NCBI GenBank assembly: GCA_030447955.1
Contig: JAUJNY010000001.1
Location: 8,858-72,857 of the forward strand
DNA length: 64,000 nucleotides
Direction of reading: 5' to 3'
From: Jiangellales bacterium
GTDB taxonomy: Bacteria > Actinomycetota > Actinomycetes > Jiangellales > Jiangellaceae
The position numbers were made by a program, and so were the translations under genes. The notes under the pieces are model-generated. The model was given only the letters and a program-made list of their open reading frames with translations, ran no database searches and was not told where the DNA came from. Of this stretch, positions 1 to 8,596 are shown one piece after another; within the stretch, counting starts at the first letter, position 1; each line of letters starts with the position of its first letter.

Positions 1-2
1 TG

Positions 3-1133
3 CTGCTCGTCGACGTCGGCGTCTACGCCCCGCAGGTCGAGCCCGACATCTCCCGCGAGGAGGTGGCGGCCGCTGGTGGGGAGGACGCGGACGCGCTGGC
101 CGCTGCGGGCGACCGTGGCGCGGCGACTGCGGCCATGGGCCGCGGCGCCGCCGCGCTGCTGCGCGCGCTCTATGACGAGGGCCGGCTGCAGGGGGTGCTG
201 GGCATCGGTGGATCGGGCGGCTCGTCGATCGTGACGACGGCCATGCGTGCCCTGCCGGTCGGCGTGCCGAAGTTGATGGTCTCGACGCTGGCCTCGGGTG
301 ACACCCGGCCGTACGTGGGCGCGGTCGACGTCACGATGATGTACTCGGTCGTCGATATCGCCGGGATCAACTCGGTCTCCGCGCGGATCCTGACGAACGC
401 CGCCGGTGCGATCGCCGGCATGGTGCAGGGATCCGTGCCCGCGCTGGACCACAAGCCCGTGGTCGGCGCGTCGATGTTCGGTGTGACGACGCCGGGCGTC
501 ACCCATGCGCGCACGCGGCTGGAGGATCTCGGCTACGAGGTGCTCGTTTTCCACGCGACCGGGACAGGCGGGCAGTCGATGGAGGCCCTCGTCGCGGGCG
601 GCTTCTTGGCGGGCGTCCTCGACCTGACGACAACGGAGCTGGCCGACGAGCTGGTCGGAGGGGTGCTGTCGGCCGGACCGGACCGGCTCGAGGCGGCCGG
701 CGCGGGGGGCCTGCCACAGGTGGTCTCCCTCGGCGCCCTCGACATGGTCAACTTTGGACCACGCGAGACAGTCCCGGCGCGCTTCGCAGATCGCAACCTG
801 TACGTGCACAACCCGACGGTGACGCTGATGCGTACGACGCCGGAGGAGTGCCGCGAGCTCGGTCGCCGGATCGGGCGCAAGCTGTCCGCGGCGTTAGGCC
901 CGACGGCGCTGTTCGTGCCGCGCAAGGGCGTCTCGATGATCGCCGTCGCGGGCCAACCGTTCCACGACCCGGCCGCTGACGAGGCACTGCTCGCGGGCCT
1001 GACCGAGACGCTGGCCGACGTCGAGGTGCACGACCTCGATCTCGACGTCAACGACGAGCGGTTCGCCGTGACCATGGCGGACCGCCTGCACGAGATGATC
1101 ACAGAGTCCGCACCAGCAGGAGGAGACCGATGA
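3..1133 (+). CDS. Tm-1-like ATP-binding (UPF0261) protein, 5' partial
   Basis: The reading frame is open from the left edge, so the N-terminus lies outside the window. The visible part starts with a stretch containing EPDISREEVA, a hallmark of the UPF0261/Tm-1-like family, followed by GVLGIGGSGGSSI, KLMVSTLASGD and a C-terminal region with ALFVPRKGVSMIAVAGQPFHD. The tomato relative Tm-1 binds a viral replicase and has an ATP-binding N-terminal domain. Bacterial members have no settled biochemical role and often sit in sugar or aromatic catabolism clusters. The stop overlaps the start of the cupin gene by 4 bases (ATGA), so the two are probably co-translated. The family call is firm; the function is unknown. 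Confidence 0.85.
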   Translation: MLVDVGVYAPQVEPDISREEVAAAGGEDADALAAAGDRGAATAAMGRGAAALLRALYDEGRLQGVLGIGGSGGSSIVTTAMRALPVGVPKLMVSTLASGDTRPYVGAVDVTMMYSVVDIAGINSVSARILTNAAGAIAGMVQGSVPALDHKPVVGASMFGVTTPGVTHARTRLEDLGYEVLVFHATGTGGQSMEALVAGGFLAGVLDLTTTELADELVGGVLSAGPDRLEAAGAGGLPQVVSLGALDMVNFGPRETVPARFADRNLYVHNPTVTLMRTTPEECRELGRRIGRKLSAALGPTALFVPRKGVSMIAVAGQPFHDPAADEALLAGLTETLADVEVHDLDLDVNDERFAVTMADRLHEMITESAPAGGDR

Positions 1134-1540
1134 GCACGTTCATCCCGCTGGCCGACGTCCGCCGAGAGCAGTTCGACTGGGGGGTGATCGGCTGGCGCCT
1201 GGTCCCAGCACAGGGCGCCAAGCAGCTGGTCGTCATGGACGTCGAGCTGCAGCCCGGCGGCGGTCACGACTTCCACCGCCACCCCGGCCAGGAGGAGATC
1301 ATCATCGTCAAGGAGGGCGCGATCACGCAGTTCGTGGGTGAGGAGTCGGGCACGCTGACAGCCGGCGACTCGGTCTTCGTGCCCGAGGGCGTCGTCCACG
1401 CCTCGTTCAACGACGCCGAAGCGACCGCGTACCTCCAGGTCGTGATCTCCCCTTCGCTGGGAGGCGAGACCGGGTACGGGTTGGAGGACGTAGCCGACCA
1501 GGAGCCGTGGGCCTCGCTGCGTACGCGCGGCTCCGACTAG
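1130..1540 (+). CDS. cupin-domain protein
   Basis: A 136-residue single-domain cupin. The two cupin motifs are visible: GGGHDFHRHPGQEEIIIV (metal-binding His pair and Glu) and a second motif ending PEGVVHASFN. It has no fused enzymatic or HTH domain, so it is either a small metal-dependent isomerase or epimerase, or a sugar-binding accessory. The ATG overlaps the stop of the Tm-1-like gene. The 3' end overlaps the convergent dehydratase stop by 4 bases. Its position next to a sugar-acid pathway suggests a sugar-derived ligand, but that is inference from context. Confidence 0.85.
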   Translation: MSTFIPLADVRREQFDWGVIGWRLVPAQGAKQLVVMDVELQPGGGHDFHRHPGQEEIIIVKEGAITQFVGEESGTLTAGDSVFVPEGVVHASFNDAEATAYLQVVISPSLGGETGYGLEDVADQEPWASLRTRGSD

Positions 1541-3291
1541 TGCGACTCGCGGATGACGCCGTCGCCGCTGGAGCCCACCAGGAAGTCGAGGTCGGCGCCG
1601 CGGTCGGCCTGCATGACGTGGTCGACGTAGAGCCGCTCCCAGCCCCGCGTCGGCGCGGCCAGGGACGCCAGCATCGCTTCCGCGGGCTCGCGCCGCGCCC
1701 AGTCAGCGGCCGGCACATCGACGTCGAGGCGCCGGGCGGGCACATCGAGGACGACGGGGTCGCCGTCCCGCACCAGCGCCAGCGGACCGCCCACAGCCGC
1801 CTCCGGAGCGGCGTGCAGCACCACCGTTCCGTACGCGGTGCCGCTCATCCGACCGTCGCTCACGCGCACCATGTCGCGCACCCCCTTGGCCAGCAGCCGC
1901 TCCGGCAACGGCAGGTTGGCGACCTCGGGCATCCCGGGGTAGCCGCGCGGCCCGCAGCCGCGCAGCACGAGCACGCAGCCCTCGTCGACGTCGAGACCTG
2001 GGTCGTCCAGCCGAGCCTTCAGGTCCTCGACGCTGTCGAAGACGACGGCCCGCCCCCGGTGACGCAACAGGTGCGCCGACGCCGCCGCCGGCTTCACCAC
2101 GGCACCGTCGGGGGCAAGGTTGCCGCGTAGCACCGCGATCCCCGCGTCCGACTGCAGCGGCTCCTCCCGCGGCCTGATGACGGTGGGGTCCCAGGTCACG
2201 GCGTCCTCGAGGTGGTCGACGAGGGTCCGGCCGGTGACCGTGAGGGCCTGCGGATCGAGCAGGTCCCTGACCTGGGCCAGCACAGCGAGCATCCCGCCGG
2301 CGCGGTGGAAGTCCTCCATGAGGGAGCGGCCGGCCGGGTGCAGGTCGACGAGCAGCGGGACGCCTGAGCCGGTCCGGTCGAAATCGTCGAGCGTGAGCTC
2401 CACGCCCAGTCGACCGGCGATGGCGAGCAGGTGGACGACCGCGTTTGTGGACCCCCCGAGGGCGGCCAGCGCCACGATCGCGTTGCGGAACGACCCCCGG
2501 GTCAGCACCGTGCTGGGACGACGCTGCGCGGCCGCCAGCTCGACGGCCAGCCGGCCGCTGTGCTGCGCCATCACCAGCAGTCGGCTGTCAGGGGCCGGCG
2601 TGCCCGCCACGCCGGGCAGCGTCATGCCGAGCGCTTCGCTCAGGCACGCCATCGTGGACGCCGTGCCCATCGTGTTGCAGTGCCCGCGGCTGCGGATCAT
2701 CGCGGACTCCGAGGCCAGGAAGTCCTCCCGCGCCAGCGTTCCGGCACGTACCTCCTCCGACAGCCGCCAGACATCGGTCCCGCAGCCCAGTGGCGCGCCG
2801 CGGAAGGTGCCGGTCAGCATCGGCCCGCCGGGGACGACGACGGCAGGCAGGTCCACGGACGCGGCCGCCATGAGCAGCGCCGGGATCGTCTTGTCGCAGC
2901 CGCCCAGCAGCACCACCGCGTCGACCGGGTTGGCGCGCAGCAGCTCCTCGGCCGCCATCGCGGCCATGTTGCGCCAGAGCATCGCGGTCGGCCGCATCTG
3001 CGTCTCGCCCAGCGACACCATGGGCAGGTTCAACGGAACGCCGCCGGCCTCCCACACCCCCTGCTTCACGCTCGTCGCGATCTCGTCCAGGTGGCTGTTG
3101 CACGGCGTGAGGTCCGAGGCGGTGTTGGCGATGGCGATGTGGGGCCGTCCGTCGAAGGCGTCGTCGGGCAGCCCCCGGCGCATCCAGGCACGGTGGATGA
3201 AGGCGTTGCGGTCGTCGCCCCCGTACCAGTGCTGGCTGCGCTGCTGCGCCACAGTCCACGCCCCCCGCATTGCGACCCGACGGTCCACCAT
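1537..3291 (-). CDS. IlvD/Edd-family sugar-acid dehydratase
   Basis: About 584 residues, the usual size for the IlvD/Edd family, which dehydrates 2,3-dihydroxy acids (dihydroxyisovalerate, phosphogluconate, or free aldonates such as arabinonate and rhamnonate) with an Fe-S cluster. Cysteine motifs are LLGGCDKTIP and SRGHCNTMGTAST; the C-terminal GRMSGTAYG motif is intact. Together with the lactonase, FAH hydrolase and two dehydrogenases next door, an aldonate dehydratase is more likely than an amino-acid IlvD. The start is uncertain: ATG at 3291 is preferred, TTG at 3309 and ATG at 3273 are in frame. It is divergent from the SMP-30 gene, leaving about 84 bp for a shared promoter. Confidence 0.92.
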   Translation of the reverse strand: MVDRRVAMRGAWTVAQQRSQHWYGGDDRNAFIHRAWMRRGLPDDAFDGRPHIAIANTASDLTPCNSHLDEIATSVKQGVWEAGGVPLNLPMVSLGETQMRPTAMLWRNMAAMAAEELLRANPVDAVVLLGGCDKTIPALLMAAASVDLPAVVVPGGPMLTGTFRGAPLGCGTDVWRLSEEVRAGTLAREDFLASESAMIRSRGHCNTMGTASTMACLSEALGMTLPGVAGTPAPDSRLLVMAQHSGRLAVELAAAQRRPSTVLTRGSFRNAIVALAALGGSTNAVVHLLAIAGRLGVELTLDDFDRTGSGVPLLVDLHPAGRSLMEDFHRAGGMLAVLAQVRDLLDPQALTVTGRTLVDHLEDAVTWDPTVIRPREEPLQSDAGIAVLRGNLAPDGAVVKPAAASAHLLRHRGRAVVFDSVEDLKARLDDPGLDVDEGCVLVLRGCGPRGYPGMPEVANLPLPERLLAKGVRDMVRVSDGRMSGTAYGTVVLHAAPEAAVGGPLALVRDGDPVVLDVPARRLDVDVPAADWARREPAEAMLASLAAPTRGWERLYVDHVMQADRGADLDFLVGSSGDGVIRESH

Positions 3292-3375
3292 GCCGCCACG
3301 ATCCCCCAACCGGAACCGACCGCACCGTACCCACCGCGGGGAGCTGGTGCGTCGTCATCGCGGCGAGACGCTGCG

Positions 3376-4272
3376 ATGAGGACCGTCAGGGCCGACGTTG
3401 CCAGCGACGCGTCGTACGAGCTCGCCGAGGGACCGGTCTGGGACGCCGACCGCGAGCGGCTGCTGTGGGTCGACATCGCCGGGGGCAGGGTGCTCTGCGG
3501 CCGCTTGCAGGCGGGGCACGTCGAGGTCACTGGCGAGCTCGCCTTCCCCGGCACGGTCGCAGCCGTCGTGCCGACCGCCGACGAGGGGCTGCTGGTCACG
3601 CTCCGCGGGGGGTTCGCCACCGTCACTCCCGACGGGACCCTGCGGATGGGACGTCGCGTGCTGCCCCCCGCCGTCGACAGCCGCTTCAACGACGGGGCCT
3701 GTGACCCCTCCGGCCGCTTCCTGGTCGGCAGCATGGCGCTTGACGGCCGGGAGCGGAGTGAGCGGCTGTACCGGCTCGACGGCGCCGGTGCCGTCGAGGT
3801 GGTCGATGACGGTTTGACCCTTTCCAACGGGCTGGGCTGGTCGCCGGACGGCCACACGTTCCACCACGTCGACAGCGTTCCGGGCATCGTCTGGTCACGG
3901 ACCTACGACCCCGCATCGGGAGCCATCGGCCCGCGCCGGATCGAGCTGCGCATCCACGACGGCACACCCGACGGGCTGTGCGTCGACACGGACGGCAACT
4001 TCTGGGTCGCCGTGTGGGGGGCGGGGCAGGTCCGTTGCTTCGATGCTGCCGGCGAGCATGTCGCGACCGTGGAGGTCCCCGCCCCGCACACCTCCAGCGC
4101 CGCCTTCGTCGGTCGGGATCGCGACCGGCTGCTGATCACGACCGCGCGCACGGACCTCTCCGCCGCCCAGCTCGACGCCTATCCGCTGTCCGGCCGCCTG
4201 TTCCTCGCTGACGTCGGGGCGCGCGGCGTCCCGACCGCGGCGTGGGCCGGCCGTTGCGAACACGTCAGCTAG
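3376..4272 (+). CDS. SMP-30/gluconolactonase family lactonase
   Basis: 298 residues, a full-length six-bladed SMP-30/gluconolactonase/LRE protein that hydrolyses sugar lactones to aldonates with one divalent metal. Family signatures are ELAEGPVWD near the N-terminus (metal Glu), SRFNDGACDPSGRFLVGSM, LSNGLGWSPDGHTFHHVDS and PDGLCVDTDGNFWVAVW (metal and catalytic Asp/Asn). ATG at 3376 was chosen because it directly precedes the conserved first blade; the frame runs open further upstream but without homology. It is the first gene of a rightward run with the FAH hydrolase, MDR and SDR, and would supply the dehydratase substrate. Confidence 0.92.
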   Translation: MRTVRADVASDASYELAEGPVWDADRERLLWVDIAGGRVLCGRLQAGHVEVTGELAFPGTVAAVVPTADEGLLVTLRGGFATVTPDGTLRMGRRVLPPAVDSRFNDGACDPSGRFLVGSMALDGRERSERLYRLDGAGAVEVVDDGLTLSNGLGWSPDGHTFHHVDSVPGIVWSRTYDPASGAIGPRRIELRIHDGTPDGLCVDTDGNFWVAVWGAGQVRCFDAAGEHVATVEVPAPHTSSAAFVGRDRDRLLITTARTDLSAAQLDAYPLSGRLFLADVGARGVPTAAWAGRCEHVS

Positions 4273-4285
4273 GACAGGGAGTCCC

Positions 4286-5146
4286 ATGCACCTGCTGCGT
4301 CTCGGCCCGACGGGCGGCGAGCGGCCTGCTGCCCAGGTCGGCGCCGCTGAGTACGTCGACCTGTCCGACGTGGTCGGAGACTTCGATGAGGCTTTCTTCG
4401 CCGGTGGAGGTGCCGGCCTGCTCCACGACATCGTCGCGCAGCGGTCGGCCTCCGGCCAGACCTTCCGCCTTGGGGCGCAGCGCATCGGCGCACCGATCGC
4501 CCGGCCGCACCAGATCGTGGGCATCGGATTGAACTACCGGGACCACGCCATCGAGGCGGGCATGCCGATCCCCGCTGAGCCGATCGTGTTCACCAAGGCG
4601 CCGAACACGCTCGGCGGACCGAACGACGACGTCCACATCCCGCGTGGCTCTGCCAAGACCGACTGGGAGGTGGAGCTGGGGGTCGTGATCGGGTCGCGCA
4701 GCCGCTACCTCGAGGACGAGCAGGCAGCCCGCCGCGCCATCGCGGGGTACGTGGTCGTCAACGACGTCAGCGAGCGCAGCTTTCAGCTCGAGCGCGGCGG
4801 GCAGTGGGTGAAGGGCAAGTCCGCGGAGACGTTCAGCCCCTGTGGCCCAATGCTGGTCACGCCGGACGAGATCCCCGACGTCGCTGACCTGTCGATGTGG
4901 TTGGACGTCAACGGCGTGCGCCGACAGACCGGTTCGACCGCGACGATGCTGTTCGGCCCGGCCTTCCTCGTGCACTATCTCAGCCAGTTCATGGTTCTCG
5001 AGCCGGGCGACCTCATCAGCACCGGCACGCCGCCGGGAGTTGGCATGGGCCTCGACCCGCCGGTCTTCCTCCGGGTCGGTGACGTCGTCGAGCTGGGCAT
5101 CGACGGCTTGGGCAGCCAGCGCCAGCAGGTGGTCGCGGCGCCGTGA
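4286..5146 (+). CDS. fumarylacetoacetate hydrolase family protein (diketo-acid hydrolase)
   Basis: 286 residues. The C-terminal FAH fold is complete: GIGLNYRDHAIEAG, DWEVELGVVIGSR (metal-binding Glu pair), GYVVVNDVSER (metal Asp), KSAETFSPCGPMLV and GDLISTGTPPGVGMG. FAH proteins cleave C-C bonds in 2,4-diketo acids; in sugar clusters they act as 2,4-diketo-3-deoxy-L-rhamnonate or -fuconate hydrolases, giving pyruvate plus a hydroxy acid. With the dehydratase and dehydrogenases here, that role is the best fit. A GGGAG-like site precedes the ATG at 4286. The stop overlaps the next start by 4 bases (GTGA). Confidence 0.92.
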   Translation: MHLLRLGPTGGERPAAQVGAAEYVDLSDVVGDFDEAFFAGGGAGLLHDIVAQRSASGQTFRLGAQRIGAPIARPHQIVGIGLNYRDHAIEAGMPIPAEPIVFTKAPNTLGGPNDDVHIPRGSAKTDWEVELGVVIGSRSRYLEDEQAARRAIAGYVVVNDVSERSFQLERGGQWVKGKSAETFSPCGPMLVTPDEIPDVADLSMWLDVNGVRRQTGSTATMLFGPAFLVHYLSQFMVLEPGDLISTGTPPGVGMGLDPPVFLRVGDVVELGIDGLGSQRQQVVAAP

Positions 5147-6156
5147 GGGCCTTTGTCCTCAGCGGGCCGCGCCGGGCGGGCGTGGTGGACGTCGCCGCGC
5201 CGGTCGCGGACGTCGCGCAGGTCGTCGTTGACGTCGAGCGGGTCGGCGTCTGCGGTACCGACGTGGAGTTCTTCACCGGCGAGATGGCCTACCTGCACGA
5301 CGGCCACGCCGCCTACCCGATGCGGCTCGGTCACGAGTGGTGCGGAACGGTCTCATCCGTCGGCGCGGGGGTCGACGCGTCCTGGGTGGGCCTGCGGGTC
5401 ACCGGTGACACGATGCTCGGCTGCGGGCGGTGCGGTCGGTGCCGGTCCGGCCGTCAGCACCTCTGCGAGCACCGCAGCGAGATCGGCATCCGCGGTGGGT
5501 GGCCGGGTGCCCTGGCCGAGCAGCTCGTCGTGCCGGTGACCGCCCTGTACGTGCTGCCCGAGCAGGTCGACGTTGTCGCCGGGGCGTTGGTCGAACCCGG
5601 CGGTAACGCGCTGCGCGCGGTGCAGGCGGCCGGCCTGGCAGCCGGAGACCGGGTCCTGATCTGGGGGCCGGGGTCGATCGGGCTGCTCGCGGCTGCGTTC
5701 GCCGTCGCGCAAGGGGCTGAGGTTCACTTGGTGGGCAGCGATCCCGCGTCGTTGGCCTTCGCGAGAGCGTTGGGCTACGCGTACGTGTGGACAGTCCAGG
5801 ATGTGCCGCCCGTGCCCTTCGACGCAGTCATCGATGCGACGTACGGACCGGAGGTCCCCCAGGCGGCCCTCGAGCTGGTCGAGCCGGGCCGGCGCGTGGT
5901 GCTCGTCGGCCTTGCCGGCTCCCCGAGCCGGATCGACACGCGAACGCTGGTGCTCAAGGACGTCACGGCCGTGGGCATCCTCAGCGCTTCTCCCGGCCTG
6001 GCTGCCACCATCACGCACTACGCCTCCGGTGCGGTGGACCCGCGGTCGCTCGTCGCCGCGACCGTGGGTCTGGAGCAGGTCGGGGACGTCCTCGCCGGCA
6101 GCCGCCCGCGGGGTGCCGGGGCGGGACCGAAGTGGCACGTGGATCCGCGTCGGTGA
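5143..6156 (+). CDS. zinc-dependent medium-chain alcohol/polyol dehydrogenase
   Basis: 337-residue MDR-superfamily enzyme, starting at a GTG that overlaps the previous stop. The catalytic zinc site is C37 (GVCGTD) with H64-E65 (LGHEWCG). The structural zinc site is C94, C97, C100 and C108. A Rossmann motif is at VLIWGPGSIGLLAA. The family oxidises secondary alcohols in sugars and polyols with NAD(P)+. In this cluster a plausible step is oxidation of the C4 hydroxyl of a 2-keto-3-deoxy acid to the diketo acid consumed by the FAH protein. The exact substrate cannot be read from sequence. Confidence 0.92.
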   Translation: MRAFVLSGPRRAGVVDVAAPVADVAQVVVDVERVGVCGTDVEFFTGEMAYLHDGHAAYPMRLGHEWCGTVSSVGAGVDASWVGLRVTGDTMLGCGRCGRCRSGRQHLCEHRSEIGIRGGWPGALAEQLVVPVTALYVLPEQVDVVAGALVEPGGNALRAVQAAGLAAGDRVLIWGPGSIGLLAAAFAVAQGAEVHLVGSDPASLAFARALGYAYVWTVQDVPPVPFDAVIDATYGPEVPQAALELVEPGRRVVLVGLAGSPSRIDTRTLVLKDVTAVGILSASPGLAATITHYASGAVDPRSLVAATVGLEQVGDVLAGSRPRGAGAGPKWHVDPRR

Positions 6157-6175
6157 CCGATGACAGGGAGGCGCG

Positions 6176-6919
6176 ATGAGAGACGTCGAGGGGTTGTCCG
6201 CTCTGGTGACCGGGGGCACCAGCGGCATCGGCGCCGCGAGCGCCACCCTGCTTGCCGAGCGCGGCGCGCGCGTCGCGGTGGCGGACCTGGCTCCACCGCC
6301 CGGCGCCGACCACCTTGCGGTGCGCTGCGACGTCACCAGCCGCTCGTCGGTGGAGGCTGCCGTCGCAACCACGGTCGAAACCTTCGGTGGGTTGGACATC
6401 GTGGTCAACAACGCCGGCATCGGCGCGGTGGGGGATGTGACGGCCAACGACGACGACGAGTGGCGCCAGCTGCTCGACGTCAACGTCGTCGGCATGGCGC
6501 GGGTGGCGGCCGCGGCGGTGACGCACCTGCGCCGTTCCGAGCACGCGGCCATGGTCTTGACCTCGTCGGTCGTCGCGACGCTCGGCGTACCGGGGCGCGC
6601 TGCGTACGCGGCCAGCAAGGGCGCGGTCCAGGCGCTGACCCTGGCCATGGCCGCCGACCACGTCCGCGAAGGCATCCGGGTCAACTGTGTTGCCCCGGGG
6701 ACGACGGACACCCCCTGGGTCGGGCGGCTGCTCGCCGCCGCGGACGACCCGCGTGCGGCAGCGGCGGCGCTCCGGGCCAGGCAACCGCTCGGGCGGCTGG
6801 TTTCCGCCGATGAGGTCGCCCGCGCCATCGCCTACCTCGCGAGTCCCCTGTCCGGCTCCACCACCGGCACGGTGCTGACCGTCGACGGTGGCATGTCCGG
6901 CCTGCGGCTGCCGACCTGA
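6176..6919 (+). CDS. SDR-family NAD(P)-dependent oxidoreductase
   Basis: 247 residues, a classical short-chain dehydrogenase. The cofactor motif is TGGTSGIGAAS near residue 14; NNAGIG is the structural motif. The catalytic set is Ser in LTSSVVA and Tyr/Lys in YAASKGA. The C-terminus ends with the usual TGTVLTVDGG. It is the last gene of the rightward sugar-acid run, with a GGGAGG-type site upstream of the ATG. It probably performs the first oxidation (free sugar to lactone) or the C4 oxidation shared with the MDR next door; both are documented for SDRs in rhamnose and fucose pathways. Confidence 0.9.
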   Translation: MRDVEGLSALVTGGTSGIGAASATLLAERGARVAVADLAPPPGADHLAVRCDVTSRSSVEAAVATTVETFGGLDIVVNNAGIGAVGDVTANDDDEWRQLLDVNVVGMARVAAAAVTHLRRSEHAAMVLTSSVVATLGVPGRAAYAASKGAVQALTLAMAADHVREGIRVNCVAPGTTDTPWVGRLLAAADDPRAAAAALRARQPLGRLVSADEVARAIAYLASPLSGSTTGTVLTVDGGMSGLRLPT

Positions 6920-6927
6920 GACGGCGC

Positions 6928-7692
6928 TCAGCGCACCAGGTTGAGGCTGGACAGCACAACGAAAACCAGGACGAGCGTCTCGAACCGGCTCTGGTCGATG
7001 CGGTGCACGACCGCTCGCCCCAGGACGGCCCCGACGAGCACCGCCGGGACCAGCCAGGCGTCGAGGACCAACGACTCGACGGTGATGAGGTCGAGCCCGA
7101 GGCTGAACGGGACCTTGAACAGGTTGACGGCAAGGAAGAACCACGCACTGGTCCCGAGGAACCCGAGCATGCCGATTCCGGCCGACAGCAGGTAGATCGA
7201 CATGACCGGTCCGCCCGCGTTGGCGACCATGGTCGTGAACCCGGCGAGCACCCCGAACACCACTGCTGTCGCATGCCGGCGACGGTGCTGCTCCGCCCGC
7301 ACCGCCTCCGGGTCTCCGCCATGCCGGCGCCACCGCTGCCACAGGTGTACGGCGACCAGCACGAGCAGCACTCCACCGATCGTTCGCCGCATGCTGGTGT
7401 CGTTCACGTTCGCGACGAACGCCACCCCGACCACGACCCCGACCGCCACCGACGGGAACAGGCGCAGCAACGTCGGCCAGTCGGCGTGCTGCCGGTAGAT
7501 GCTCACCGCGACCACGTCACCGACCAGCAGGAGCGGCAGCAGCGCGCCGGTGGACTCCCGGGCGGGCAGGACCACCGCGAACAACGCGACGCTGACCGAG
7601 GCGACGCCGCCAATGGCGGTCTTGGCGAAGCCGACGCCCGCCGCGGCGGCTATGAGCGCGAGGAGTTCGACTGAGGTGAAATCGCTTATCAA
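6928..7692 (-). CDS. TauE/SafE-family permease
   Basis: About 254 residues, almost entirely hydrophobic, with roughly eight membrane segments in two repeats: GVGFAKTAIGGVASVSVALF in the first half and GFTTMVANAGGPVMSIYL in the second. These are the conserved halves of TauE/SafE (DUF81) proteins, proposed exporters of sulfite or sulfonate-like anions, or small organic acids. The start is taken as TTG at 7692, which overlaps the stop of the upstream VOC gene in TTGA; a longer frame upstream has no homology. It is convergent with the SDR, so it is probably not part of the sugar operon. Confidence 0.85.
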   Translation of the reverse strand: MISDFTSVELLALIAAAAGVGFAKTAIGGVASVSVALFAVVLPARESTGALLPLLLVGDVVAVSIYRQHADWPTLLRLFPSVAVGVVVGVAFVANVNDTSMRRTIGGVLLVLVAVHLWQRWRRHGGDPEAVRAEQHRRRHATAVVFGVLAGFTTMVANAGGPVMSIYLLSAGIGMLGFLGTSAWFFLAVNLFKVPFSLGLDLITVESLVLDAWLVPAVLVGAVLGRAVVHRIDQSRFETLVLVFVVLSSLNLVR

Positions 7693-8084
7693 GCCGGGTC
7701 GTCGGTGTCGAGGTAGAGGCAGAAGGGGTGCCCGGCAGGGTCCAGCATCACGCGCACCGTCTCCTGTGGCTGGTACGACGCCAACTCCGCACCGACGCTG
7801 AGGGCATACGCCACCGCCTCCTCCAGGTCGTCCACCTGGATCTCGAGATGCATCGACATCTGCGGTTGGCCCTCCACCGCCGGCCACACCGGGCGGGCGT
7901 AGAGCTGCTCCGTTTGGAACCCGAGGTTGTAGCCGGCGTCCTCCGACGGGGCAACAGCGGCCCCATCCTCGGTTTCGCCAAAGACCTGCCAGCCGAGGAG
8001 CCGCGCATAGAAGTGCGCCAGCGCTGGTCCGTCCGGTGCGTCGAGGTTGACACCCCACCATTGGGTCGTGGTTCGCAGCGCCAT
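7689..8084 (-). CDS. VOC (glyoxalase/bleomycin-resistance fold) protein
   Basis: 131 residues forming one pair of beta-alpha-beta-beta-beta modules: WWGVNLDAPDGPALAHFYARL at the N-terminus and MLDPAGHPFCLYL at the C-terminus. The family includes glyoxalase I, dioxygenases and drug-binding proteins, so substrate is not predictable. It is translationally coupled to the TauE-like gene through a TTGA overlap. A promoter of its own probably lies in the 32 bp to the SRPBCC gene, or it is transcribed through from the ArsR promoter. Confidence 0.85.
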   Translation of the reverse strand: MALRTTTQWWGVNLDAPDGPALAHFYARLLGWQVFGETEDGAAVAPSEDAGYNLGFQTEQLYARPVWPAVEGQPQMSMHLEIQVDDLEEAVAYALSVGAELASYQPQETVRVMLDPAGHPFCLYLDTDDPA

Positions 8085-8116
8085 CAGCCCACCCTCCCAC
8101 GCCGATGCGGCACGGG

Positions 8117-8596
8117 TCAGGTCACGGCGTTCGCCGCGAAGAGCTCGTCGAGCCGGTCAAAGTTCTCGTCCATGCCGCTGTCCATGCCGCTGAGCATGGC
8201 GTCGCGGTCCTCGACCGAGAGAAAGACCGACAGGCCGTCGATGCGGCTGCGCCCAGCGCCGATGTCGGTAAACGTGAGGACCTCGAGTGTGGGGTGCCCT
8301 GGCTCGCCCTCGAACTCGAAGGTCTGCACAATCCGGCTGGGCGATGTGACCTCGTGGAACGAGCCGTGGAAGCCCCACTCCCCCCTGCTGCCAACGATGA
8401 GGTAGCTCCAGCTACCGCCGGTCCGGGCGTCGAACTCGCGCATGGTCAGCTGGGTGCCGCGCGGCCCCGTCCACCGGGCGATGAGGGCGGCATCGGTGTG
8501 GGCCTCGAAGACGAGCGTTGCGGAGGCCTCGAACTCGCGGGAGAAGGAGATGCTCTGCTCCCCGGCGTGGGCTGTCACGGTGCGCTTATGGGTCAT
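8117..8596 (-). CDS. SRPBCC/AHSA1-domain protein
   Basis: 159 residues with the AHSA1-type pattern: FSREFEASATLVFEAHTDAA, the W in ALIARWTGPRG, GGSWSYLIVGSRGEWGFHG, and a long C-terminal helix. SRPBCC proteins bind hydrophobic ligands in a deep cavity. The ATG at 8596 overlaps the stop of the ArsR gene (ATGA). ArsR-SRPBCC pairs are very common in actinobacteria, and the regulator normally represses its own operon; the ligand is unknown. The frame runs open upstream, but that part is the ArsR gene read in another frame. Confidence 0.9.
   Translation of the reverse strand: MTHKRTVTAHAGEQSISFSREFEASATLVFEAHTDAALIARWTGPRGTQLTMREFDARTGGSWSYLIVGSRGEWGFHGSFHEVTSPSRIVQTFEFEGEPGHPTLEVLTFTDIGAGRSRIDGLSVFLSVEDRDAMLSGMDSGMDENFDRLDELFAANAVT

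Noticed and set aside
3321-3351. CGCACC...GGTGCG in the divergent dehydratase/SMP-30 promoter as an operator
   Set aside because: Arms are only 6 bp and 19 bp apart, and no regulator gene is in the cluster.
2431-3375. Long rightward frame opposite the dehydratase, fused to the SMP-30 gene
   Set aside because: The part before 3376 is the antisense of a well-conserved gene, is low-complexity and has no homology. Only the part from 3376 is real.
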